Source of the DNA: Bradyrhizobium diazoefficiens
Lineage (GTDB): Bacteria > Pseudomonadota > Alphaproteobacteria > Rhizobiales > Xanthobacteraceae
Length of the DNA: 64,000 nt
NCBI RefSeq assembly: GCF_018129965.1
Contig: NZ_JAFCKW010000034.1
Coordinates: 1 to 64,000, forward strand
Direction of reading: 5' to 3'
The position numbers and the translations under genes are program-made. Of this stretch, positions 26,092 through 33,205 are shown in pieces (positions within the stretch are counted from its first letter, which is position 1; each line of letters starts with the position of its first letter). The notes under the pieces are model-generated. The model made no database searches and was not told the origin of the DNA. It was given only the letters and a program-made list of their open reading frames with translations.

Positions 26092-26776
26092 CCAGCTTCC
26101 AATTCGGATCGCGAGAGGTGATGTCGCGGGCGAAAGTCCAGATGTCGGTGATGTCGGCAACGGTATCGGCGCTGCCGTCGACGATGTTGCCGGCCTTGTC
26201 GCGGGTGGCCGAGATCATCTGCGAGACGAATCGGATGGTGAGCTGGGCGGTGCGATCGCGCAGCTCGGCGCCGATCAGCTCGGCCTTGTCGATCGAGACG
26301 AAGCGTGTCTCGGTCTTCTGCTCGTTCTTCTCGCGCTCCTTGATGGCGGCCTCGAAGCTGTCATAGACGTCCGACGACAACAGGTCGCGCAACGCCCGGC
26401 GGTCGCCATTGGCGAAGGCCAGCACGATCATCTCATAGGCGCCACGGGCTCCCGAGATGAAATGGCGCGGATCGAAGGTCGAATCCTTCTTGGCGATGGC
26501 GTCGAGACCCTGGGCGAGTGCGGTGCCCGGCTCGGTGAGGCCCTTCCAGCGATCGGAGGGCGGGGCCGGCTCGGCCGTCGGCGCCAGCGGGGCCTGCTCG
26601 ATCACCTTGCCCGGCATGGTCACGACGTTCTTGTCCGGGGCTCCCCCCAGCGCGTTGCGGGCGGCGGTGCGGTCGAACGGCGGCCGTTCGTTGCCCGTCC
26701 GCTGGCCCAGCACGCTGCGCAGCCTCAGAAAGATGAAGACCGCCAACGCCAGGAAGATGATGGTGTAGATGTCCAC
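26069..26776 (-). CDS. Tim44/TimA-domain inner-membrane protein
   Basis: 235 residues. One N-terminal membrane helix (IYTIIFLALAVFIFLRL, residues 3-19), a Pro/Ala-rich linker, then the Tim44-like domain (about 90-230: FDPRHFISGARGAYEMIVLAFANGDR, quoted in parts FISGARGAYEM and LRDLLSSDVY). Bacterial TimA-type proteins are inner-membrane proteins of uncertain role, related to the mitochondrial import motor component. First gene of the tim44-mltA-smr run, which is conserved in Rhizobiales. Confidence 0.9.
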   Translation of the reverse strand: MDIYTIIFLALAVFIFLRLRSVLGQRTGNERPPFDRTAARNALGGAPDKNVVTMPGKVIEQAPLAPTAEPAPPSDRWKGLTEPGTALAQGLDAIAKKDSTFDPRHFISGARGAYEMIVLAFANGDRRALRDLLSSDVYDSFEAAIKEREKNEQKTETRFVSIDKAELIGAELRDRTAQLTIRFVSQMISATRDKAGNIVDGSADTVADITDIWTFARDITSRDPNWKLVGTGSAN

Positions 26777-27193
26777 GTGGTAATCGCTTTCTGGTCTTCT
26801 CTAGAAGGGGCCGTCTCAAAGGGGTCGCCGCCGGGAAAATCAATCCGGCCAGTAGACCGTTCCATACCTGAACGGCAAGTCTACATCACCATTTTAGGTC
26901 CGCGCGTCAGGTCCGTGGGATGTAGGCACGAAATCTCGCCCGGCCAATGGCGCCTTTTGGCACAGCGACGAGTGTAGCGCGTTTTATGCTTAAGGGGAAA
27001 CCCGATCCTGCCCGGAAATCGCGCATCTTCAAGCGTTTAACGTACGATTTCGCGGGGGACCCGGGGCAAACGTCCCAGTTGTGGGCGCGGACCGGACCCC
27101 CCCTCCGGGACCGTTCGTCCTTGTGGAAAGAGGCGGCCCTATGTTAGCCAACCGCCGCGAAATTCAGCCCCCATCGGGTAAGGAGAGACTTTC
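26777..27193. other. Divergent intergenic region tim44-like / secB
   Basis: 417 bases between divergent genes. A 66-codon frame at 26947-27147 looks spurious. I see a C/G-rich stretch with a CCCCCCC run at about 27096-27104, but no convincing promoter, terminator or RNA gene. secB has a good ribosome-binding site, AAGGAGAG, 9 bases before its ATG. Confidence 0.5.
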
Positions 27194-27673
27194 ATGACTA
27201 ACGGTAACGGCACCCCTCCCGAGGCGGCCCAGGCTCCCCAGCTCAACGTGCTGGCGCAGTACACCAAGGACCTTTCGTTCGAGAACCCGAACGCTCCGAG
27301 CTCGCTCCAGCAGCAGAGCCAGCCGCCCCAGATCAACATCCAGATCAATGTCAGCGCCAACAACCTCAGCGAACAGGAGTTCGAGGTGACGCTGTCGGTC
27401 GAGGGCAAGGCCGAGACCGCTGGCAAGGTGATGTTCTCGTTCGAGCTCGCTTATGCCGGCGTGTTCCGGATCGCCAATGTTCCGCAGGAAAATCTGCACC
27501 CGCTGGTCATGATCGAGTGCCCGCGCCTACTGTTCCCGTTCGCCCGCGAGATCATCGCGACAGCGGTACGCGACGGCGGGTTCCCGCCCCTGATGCTGGA
27601 CCCTGTCGACTTCGTCGGTCTCTACCGTCAGAACATGGAGCGGATGGCCGCTCAGCCGAGCGGTCAGGCCTGA
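27194..27673 (+). CDS. secB: Protein-export chaperone SecB
   Basis: 159 residues, typical. SecB is a tetrameric cytoplasmic chaperone that keeps precursors unfolded and delivers them to SecA. Visible family regions: LNVLAQYTKDLSFENP near residues 17-32, the beta segment QINIQINVSANNL, FELAYAGVFRI near 83, and the C-terminal CPRLLFPFAREIIA near 105-118. The 3' end overlaps the 3' end of convergent dnaQ by 10 bases. Confidence 0.97.
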   Translation: MTNGNGTPPEAAQAPQLNVLAQYTKDLSFENPNAPSSLQQQSQPPQINIQINVSANNLSEQEFEVTLSVEGKAETAGKVMFSFELAYAGVFRIANVPQENLHPLVMIECPRLLFPFAREIIATAVRDGGFPPLMLDPVDFVGLYRQNMERMAAQPSGQA

Positions 27674-28386
27674 CCAGCCAGAGGGGCGGCTGGAGCGGGC
27701 AGGAACTCGTTCCAGATCGCCTTGTCACCCATGGTGGCAATGAAGGCCCGATGCGCCTCGCGCTCGGCATCTGTAATCCGCGGCGCGAGCGGCACCAGCC
27801 GCTGCCGCCGCGGCGTATCGCCGGACGCATTGACGCGGATATCCTCGGCGTCCGAAGCCAGCAGCAGCTGCGACTGCCGCGCCCCCACCAGATCGACATA
27901 GACTTCGGCCAGCAGCTCGGCGTCGAGCAGGGCGCCGTGCTTGGTGCGGCGTGAATTGTCGATCGCATAGCGCGAACAGAGATCGTCGAGCCGGTTCGAC
28001 ACGCCCGGATGCTTGCGCCGCGCCAGCAGCAGCGTATCGACCAGCCGCTCGCGCGGGATCGTTGCGCGCTTGATCCTGTCGAGCTCGGCATTGATGAAGC
28101 TGATGTCGAACGAGGCGTTGTGGATCACTAGCGGCGCATCGCCGATGAACTCCAGGAACGCGTCGACGACCTCGTGGAACAGCGGCTTGGTCGACAGGAA
28201 TTCGGCCGACAGGCCATGCACCGCAAAGGCTTCCGCCGGCATGTCGCGTTCGGGATTGATGTAGACGTGATAGGTCTGGCCCGTCGGCATGCGGTTCAGC
28301 ATCTCGACACAGCCGATTTCGACCAGGCGATCGCCGCGCAGGGGATCGAGGCCGGTGGTTTCGGTATCGAGAACGATTTCGCGCAT
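27664..28386 (-). CDS. dnaQ: DNA polymerase III epsilon subunit (3'-5' proofreading exonuclease)
   Basis: 240 residues. DEDDh exonuclease: Exo I DTETTGLDP near residues 6-14, Exo II HNASFDISFINAEL near 93-106, Exo III HGALLDAELLAEVY near 155-168. The ATG at 28386 gives the family N-terminus REIVLDTETTG. Last gene of ppsR-maf-coaE-dnaQ, a conserved origin-proximal run in alphaproteobacteria. Confidence 0.97.
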   Translation of the reverse strand: MREIVLDTETTGLDPLRGDRLVEIGCVEMLNRMPTGQTYHVYINPERDMPAEAFAVHGLSAEFLSTKPLFHEVVDAFLEFIGDAPLVIHNASFDISFINAELDRIKRATIPRERLVDTLLLARRKHPGVSNRLDDLCSRYAIDNSRRTKHGALLDAELLAEVYVDLVGARQSQLLLASDAEDIRVNASGDTPRRQRLVPLAPRITDAEREAHRAFIATMGDKAIWNEFLPAPAAPLAGQA

Positions 28387-28417
28387 GATTCTGGGGTGCC
28401 GTCTGGGGTGCGGCGAA

Positions 28418-29017
28418 TCACGCCCGCCGCTGCGGCATTTTAACGACCTCGGCCAGGATGTGCGTGATTTGCGCGCGCACCGGCTCAAGTCCGTGTGACG
28501 TATCCACCACGAAATCGGCCCGCTTGCGCTTCTCGGCGTCCGGCATCTGCTTGGCGATGATGGCGTCGAGCTTGGCCTCGTCCATCGTGCCCCGCGCCAG
28601 CACCCGTTCACGCTGGAGTTCCGGCGAGGTCGACACCACGACCACGGCATCGACCCGCTTCTCGCCACCGGTTTCGAACAGCAAGGGAATGTCCAGCACC
28701 ACGACCGGCGCCTTGGCCGCTTCCGCAGCGGCAAAGAATTGCTGGCGGGAGGCGCCGAGCATCGGATGCACGATCTGCTCGAGCTGTTTGATCGCGGCAG
28801 GATCATGCACGACGCGGGCGGAGAGTTTGGGCCGATCGACCTTGCCGTTCACGGTGGTTCCGGGAAACGCGGCCTCGATTGCGGGAGCGGCCTCGCCCTC
28901 ATAGAGCTGATGCACGGCAGCATCGGCATCGTAGACGGGCACGCCGGCCTCCGCGAATAATTTCGCGGTGGTGGATTTGCCCATTCCGATCGAGCCGGTC
29001 AGTCCGAGGATCCGCAT
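28418..29017 (-). CDS. coaE: Dephospho-CoA kinase
   Basis: 199 residues. Last step of CoA synthesis: phosphorylation of the ribose 3'-OH of dephospho-CoA. P-loop GLTGSIGMGKST at about residues 4-15, DADAAVHQLY near 31-40, VLDIPLLFETG near 105-115. I chose the ATG at 29017; a GTG nine codons upstream is in frame. It starts 23 bases after maf; the shikimate dehydrogenase gene (aroE), which I recall lying between maf and coaE in many rhizobia, is absent here. Confidence 0.96.
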   Translation of the reverse strand: MRILGLTGSIGMGKSTTAKLFAEAGVPVYDADAAVHQLYEGEAAPAIEAAFPGTTVNGKVDRPKLSARVVHDPAAIKQLEQIVHPMLGASRQQFFAAAEAAKAPVVVLDIPLLFETGGEKRVDAVVVVSTSPELQRERVLARGTMDEAKLDAIIAKQMPDAEKRKRADFVVDTSHGLEPVRAQITHILAEVVKMPQRRA

Positions 29018-29040
29018 CAGCGCCCAGCCTTGTCTGCCAT

Positions 29041-29649
29041 TCACACCGCAACTAGCCGCTCGCTGCGCAGGAACGCAAGCAGCGGCAGCAGTGGCAGGCC
29101 GAGAATGGTGAAGTGATCGCCCTCGATCCGTTCGAACAGATGGATGCCGAGGCTTTCAAGCTGATAGGCACCGACGCTGGTGGTGACGGCATCGCCGGCC
29201 GCATCGAGATAGGCCGAAAGCTCAGCTTCGCTCATCTGCCGCATGGTCATGCGGGCCACCGAGACGTCCTCGAAAACAATCCTGCCGTCGCGCGCCACGG
29301 CCACGGCGGAATTCAGCTCGTGACTCCTGCCGGCAAGATCGCGCAATTGCGCCAGCGCCTGGGCGCGGCCCGCGGGCTTGTTGAAGAGGCGCATCCTAAG
29401 GGCCAGCGTCTGGTCGGCGCCGATCACGCAGCTTCCGGGACGATCGATCGAGACCGCCCTGGCCTTTTCGCGGGCCAGCAGCAGCCCGATCTCGCGCGGA
29501 TTGGACAATCCGGACGCGGCCTGGATGCCCCGCTCGTCGATATCGGCCGTCACGGCCTCAAATTCGAGCCCGGCATTGGCGAGCAGCATTTTTCGCGCGC
29601 TGCTTTGCGAGGCCAGGACCAAGGGAGATTTGCCGAGCCACAGACCCAT
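29041..29649 (-). CDS. maf: Maf-like nucleotide pyrophosphatase
   Basis: 202 residues. Maf proteins hydrolyse non-canonical or m7G-type nucleoside triphosphates and can affect septation. The signature LASQSSARKMLLANAGLEF (residues 12-30) and DQTLAL near 82 are present. The ATG at 29649 was chosen because GLWLGKSPLVLASQS is the conserved N-terminus; the upstream open frame runs into ppsR. The start lies 8 bases after the ppsR stop. Confidence 0.94.
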   Translation of the reverse strand: MGLWLGKSPLVLASQSSARKMLLANAGLEFEAVTADIDERGIQAASGLSNPREIGLLLAREKARAVSIDRPGSCVIGADQTLALRMRLFNKPAGRAQALAQLRDLAGRSHELNSAVAVARDGRIVFEDVSVARMTMRQMSEAELSAYLDAAGDAVTTSVGAYQLESLGIHLFERIEGDHFTILGLPLLPLLAFLRSERLVAV

Positions 29650-29657
29650 CGCGAAAC

Positions 29658-30497
29658 CTATTGCGAGGGCCGGTTGCGCTGACGATCGCTGTAGAGCTTC
29701 ATGATCGCCGCGGCGGTTTCCTCGATCGAGCGCCGCGTGACGTCGAGCAGCGGCCAATCGTGCTTGGCGCTCAGCTTGCGGGCGAACGCGACCTCCTCGG
29801 CGACGGATTGCTTGTCGGTATAGGTGTCGCTGCTGGAGTCGGCGCCCATCGAGAGCAGCCGGTTGGTACGGACCTGGATCAGGCGTTCCGGGGTGGCGTG
29901 CAGGCTGACCACCAGCGGCCGGGTCAACGTCTCCAATTGCGCGGGCACCGGAATGCCCGGAACCAGCGGCACGTTGGCGGTGCGGATGCCGCGATTGGCG
30001 AGATAGATCGAGGTCGGCGTCTTGGAGGTCCTGGAGACACCGACCAGGACGACGTCGGCATCGTCGAGGCCTTCGACATGCTGGCCGTCGTCATGGATCA
30101 TCGTGTAGTTCAGCGCATCGATGCGCTTGAAATATTCCGCGTTGAGAACGTGCTGGGCGCCGACCCGGCCGGTGGTGGCAGCGCCGAGATAGGCTTCGAA
30201 CAGCTGCATCACCGGACCGATGATCGACAGGCTCGGAACATTGATGCCCTTGCACTTGTCCTCGAGCCTGGAGACCAGATCCTTCTCCAGCAGCGTGAAC
30301 AGTACGATGCCGGGCGCCTCCTCGATCTCGTCGAGCACGCGATCGAGCTGCTTCTGGCTGCGCACCAGCGGATAGACATGCTCCACCGGAGTGACGTTGG
30401 CGTATTGCGCGGCGACGGCACGCGCGACGGTGATCAGCGTCTCGCCCGTGGAGTCGGAGACCAGGTGCAGATGGAAATAATTGTTCGAGGCCGGCAC
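29658..30497 (-). CDS. ppsR: Pyruvate,phosphate dikinase / PEP synthetase regulatory protein (DUF299)
   Basis: 279 residues. The family has ADP-dependent kinase and Pi-dependent phosphorylase activity on PEP synthase or PPDK. N-terminal HLHLVSDSTGETLITVARA (about 8-26) and the P-loop-like GVSRTSKTPTSIYLANRG near 153-170 are diagnostic. Which partner it controls cannot be seen from the window. It begins the ppsR-maf-coaE-dnaQ run and faces the candidate origin; its Caulobacter homologue is, as I recall, an origin-flanking gene. Confidence 0.93.
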   Translation of the reverse strand: MPASNNYFHLHLVSDSTGETLITVARAVAAQYANVTPVEHVYPLVRSQKQLDRVLDEIEEAPGIVLFTLLEKDLVSRLEDKCKGINVPSLSIIGPVMQLFEAYLGAATTGRVGAQHVLNAEYFKRIDALNYTMIHDDGQHVEGLDDADVVLVGVSRTSKTPTSIYLANRGIRTANVPLVPGIPVPAQLETLTRPLVVSLHATPERLIQVRTNRLLSMGADSSSDTYTDKQSVAEEVAFARKLSAKHDWPLLDVTRRSIEETAAAIMKLYSDRQRNRPSQ

Positions 30498-30880
30498 AAA
30501 AACCCTTTGTATGGAGTCGGTGTAGTCAGTGGATTACTGTGGACCTTAACCCCTCGGAAAGGGTTCCGCGACACCGGGGGCGGGACAAGTGCCAATTTTC
30601 TTCACACCCCTGCCCGGCTGAACAAGTTCGACACCCGGAAACTGCAGAATTGGGATCGTGCGGACAACCCCTTTGATAAGCTGCCGACAGCGTTAGCCAA
30701 GCCGTTGAGGCGGGGCGATTTATCCGGTCACGCCCAGGCCGGGCGGGATATGTGGATGGATGTGAACAAACGCGCGCGACCGCGCGGACAGAATTGCATG
30801 AGTCCTATCCACGCTCACTCAGACTCAAACCTTAAGAATCTAGAAAGTTTTAGGTAGAGGAGGACCGAGGACGCGGATAT
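30498..30880. other. oriC: Candidate chromosomal replication origin (oriC)
   Basis: Non-coding gap between divergent ppsR and hemJ-rho. DnaA-box-like words (consensus TTATNCACA / TGTGNATAA): TTCTTCACA at 30598-30606 (one mismatch), TGTGAACAA at 30761-30769 (one), TGTGGATGG at 30751-30759 (two), CTATCCACG at 30805-30813 (two). An AT-rich patch, AAACCTTAAGAATCTAGAAA with its right flank, lies at 30827-30853 and could be the unwinding element. In known alphaproteobacterial chromosomes oriC lies next to this ppsR homologue and near hemE/rho; hemE itself is not here. Flanking genes mostly read away from this gap. No skew was computed. Confidence 0.6.
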
Positions 30881-30976
30881 GTGTGTGCTCCCTCATCTAT
30901 GAATGAAGTCTTACCGAACTCGTTCCATCCACCGATTGGTGAGACCGAAGCGTTTTCGGGCGAAATGGATCCCGGC

Positions 30977-31399
30977 ATGTACGAATGGATCAAGGCGTTG
31001 CACGTGATCGCGGTCATCGCCTGGATGGCCGGCATGCTCTATCTGCCACGATTGTTCGTCTATCACTGCGAGGCGGAGATCGGCTCCCGGCAGTCCGAGA
31101 CGTTCAAGATCATGGAACGCCGGCTGTTCAAGGCGATCATCAACCCGGCCATGGGTGTCACCTGGCTTGCCGGGCTCTATCTCGCCTGGTCCGGCCATTG
31201 GTTTGCCGCGCCCTGGCTGCATGTAAAATTGGCACTGGTCCTGGCGATGTCCGCGGTCCACGGCTTTTTTTCGCGCTGGGTGAAGGATTTCGCCGCCGAC
31301 CGGCGCCTGCGGAGCCAGAAATTCTATCGGGTTATCAACGAGGTGCCGACCGTCTTGATGATTCTCATCGTCATCATGGTGATCGTGAAGCCGTTCTAG
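30977..31399 (+). CDS. hemJ: HemJ-type protoporphyrinogen oxidase
   Basis: About 140 residues from the ATG at 30977. HemJ is a polytopic membrane protein that oxidises protoporphyrinogen IX to protoporphyrin IX in bacteria lacking HemG/HemY. Family hallmarks: YEWIKALHVIAVIAWMAGML (conserved His near residue 9), YLPRLFVYHCE, and ERRLFKAIINPAM; about four helices. In-frame alternatives are ATG 30965, ATG 30899 and GTG 30881; the core of the family begins at YEWIKALH. It precedes rho by 232 bases. Confidence 0.9.
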   Translation: MYEWIKALHVIAVIAWMAGMLYLPRLFVYHCEAEIGSRQSETFKIMERRLFKAIINPAMGVTWLAGLYLAWSGHWFAAPWLHVKLALVLAMSAVHGFFSRWVKDFAADRRLRSQKFYRVINEVPTVLMILIVIMVIVKPF

Positions 31400-31417
31400 A
31401 AGGCCCAGCGCTTCGGC

Positions 31418-31446
31418 TTGCGCAGCGTGACGCGATTTTCTATATT
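31418..31446 (+). promoter_or_regulatory. Candidate rho promoter
   Basis: TTGCGC (31418-31423) and TATATT (31441-31446) separated by 17 bases. The -10 matches five of six sigma-70 consensus bases; the -35 is weak. It would give a leader of roughly 180 nt before the rho ATG, long enough for the autoregulatory attenuation known for rho genes. Confidence 0.4.
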
Positions 31447-31631
31447 GGCGACATCCCACCAAACGCAGGCGGATGTGGTTGTGTCTGAGCTTTCCAGAGG
31501 CCGGACACCGCATCAGGTTTGAAGCCTCACCGGCACTCACCTTGCCAGACCTGCGGACCTTACCTTTTTCGCGTCCGCATTTCAGAGCCTCCTCGCACCC
31601 CCTCCCAAGGTTACCCCACAGGACCACCCCA

Positions 31632-32897
31632 ATGCGGGAAATTAAACTCCAGGACCTCAAGTCGAAGACGCCGGCCGAGCTCGTCTCGTTCGCGGAAGAG
31701 CACGGGGTCGAGAACGCCAGCACGATGCGCAAGCAGGAATTGCTGTTCGCCATCCTCAAGCAGCTGGCGCTCGCTGAAACCGATATCGTCGGCGAAGGTG
31801 TCGTCGAAGTGCTCTCGGACGGATTCGGCTTCCTCCGCTCGCCCGATGCGAATTATCTGCCGGGCCCGGACGACATCTATGTTTCGCCCTCGCAGATCCG
31901 CCGGTTCGGCCTGCGCACCGGCGACACGATCGAGGGCCACATCCGCAGCCCGAAAGAGGGCGAGCGCTATTTCGCGCTGCTGAAGGTCAACACGCTCAAT
32001 TTCGAGGACCCGGAAAAGGCCAAGCACAAGGTCAATTTCGACAACCTCACGCCGCTGTTTCCGAATCAGCGTTTCCGCATGGAAATCGACGACCCGACGC
32101 GAAAAGACCTGTCTGCAAGGGTGATCGACATCGTCGCGCCCATTGGCAAGGGCCAGCGCGCGCTGATCGTGGCGCCGCCGCGCACGGGTAAGACCGTGCT
32201 GATGCAGAACATCGCGCATTCGATCACGCACAATCATCCCGAATGCTATCTGATCGTGCTCCTGATCGACGAACGGCCGGAAGAAGTCACGGACATGCAG
32301 CGCTCGGTGAAGGGTGAGGTCGTGTCCTCGACCTTCGACGAGCCGGCGGTGCGTCACGTTCAGGTCGCCGAGATGGTGATCGAGAAGGCCAAGCGCCTCG
32401 TCGAGCATGGCCGCGACGTCGTCATCTTGCTCGATTCGATCACGCGCCTCGGCCGCGCCTACAACACTGTCGTGCCGTCGTCCGGCAAGGTGCTGACCGG
32501 CGGTGTCGATGCCAACGCGCTGCAGCGCCCGAAGCGCTTCTTCGGTGCCGCCCGCAACATCGAGGAGGGCGGCTCGCTGACCATCATCGCGACCGCGCTG
32601 GTCGATACCGGCAGCCGCATGGACGAAGTCATCTTCGAAGAGTTCAAGGGCACCGGTAACTCGGAACTGATCCTGGACCGCAAGGTGTCGGACAAGCGCA
32701 CCTTCCCGGCGATCGACATCTCGCGCTCCGGCACCCGCAAGGAAGAACTCATCACCGATCCGCAGGTGCTCAAGAAGATGTACGTGCTCCGCCGCATCCT
32801 CAATCCGATGGGGACGATGGACGCGATCGACTTCCTGCTCGACAAGCTGCGGTCGACCAAGAGCAATTCGGAGTTCTTCGACTCCATGAACACCTGA
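31632..32897 (+). CDS. rho: Transcription termination factor Rho
   Basis: 421 residues, usual for alphaproteobacteria. Hexameric RNA-dependent helicase. N-terminal domain (MREIKLQDLKSKTPAELV), cold-shock-like RNA-binding domain (GFGFLRSPDANYLPGPDDIYV region, about 70-90), ATPase core with Walker A APPRTGKTVLMQ near 180-191, Walker B VVILLDSITRLGRAYN near 263, and the Q/R-loop regions. The ATG at 31632 gives the family N-terminus; the frame upstream is open but not conserved in character. Confidence 0.98.
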   Translation: MREIKLQDLKSKTPAELVSFAEEHGVENASTMRKQELLFAILKQLALAETDIVGEGVVEVLSDGFGFLRSPDANYLPGPDDIYVSPSQIRRFGLRTGDTIEGHIRSPKEGERYFALLKVNTLNFEDPEKAKHKVNFDNLTPLFPNQRFRMEIDDPTRKDLSARVIDIVAPIGKGQRALIVAPPRTGKTVLMQNIAHSITHNHPECYLIVLLIDERPEEVTDMQRSVKGEVVSSTFDEPAVRHVQVAEMVIEKAKRLVEHGRDVVILLDSITRLGRAYNTVVPSSGKVLTGGVDANALQRPKRFFGAARNIEEGGSLTIIATALVDTGSRMDEVIFEEFKGTGNSELILDRKVSDKRTFPAIDISRSGTRKEELITDPQVLKKMYVLRRILNPMGTMDAIDFLLDKLRSTKSNSEFFDSMNT

Positions 32898-32920
32898 GCG
32901 CACTGTAGCATCAGATCAGA

Positions 32921-32943
32921 GGGCGCCTTCGGGCGCCCTTTTC
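32921..32943 (+). terminator. Intrinsic terminator downstream of rho (UUCG tetraloop)
   Basis: Perfect stem GGGCGCC (32921-32927) and GGCGCCC (32932-32938) around a TTCG loop, followed by TTTTC. It lies 24 bases past the rho stop. The stem-loop plus T run makes this the clearest rho-independent terminator in the window. Confidence 0.85.
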
Positions 32944-33205
32944 GTTTGTGCGGCTTTGCTGCAGCGATTGTGCAGCATGACGGATGGCTCGGCGAAGTTT
33001 TTCGTCCTCATAAGGCATTGATATCTTTATATATTAATTGAGTTAGTAGCCCGGCGTTCCCGAAGCCAGAAATTCCGCAGCAAAATGACTGCTCCATATT
33101 GCAGTGCAATATAAGTATTATTGCGGTCCGGCGCGCAGCAAAATGGAATGCAGCGTTATCAAGAGGCGAGGTTTGCCTTTTCTCCGGTAGCCGGACAAAT
33201 AGGCC
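32944..33205. other. Intergenic region rho / mnmE
   Basis: With the terminator, 308 bases separate rho from mnmE. It holds an unusually AT-rich run (GATATCTTTATATATTAATT, about 33019-33038) and the 17-bp palindrome at 33096-33112. No gene is visible. The mnmE promoter must be here, but I could not fix it. Confidence 0.5.
33096..33112. promoter_or_regulatory. 17-bp palindrome upstream of mnmE, possible operator
   Basis: ATATTGCA-G-TGCAATAT, two exact 8-base arms around one base, centred about 100 bases before the mnmE start. Its AT-rich composition stands out from the surroundings and its size fits a dimeric regulator site. No regulator can be assigned. Confidence 0.45.

Noticed and set aside
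26958..26972. TGGCAC followed by CGAG upstream of secB as a sigma-54 promoter
   Set aside because: The -12 element is missing.
26947..27147. 66-codon open frame upstream of secB
   Set aside because: No ribosome-binding site, no recognisable motif and codon use unlike neighbours.
30721..30729. TTATCCGGT-type word as a DnaA box
   Set aside because: Three mismatches to the consensus; not counted with the other boxes.
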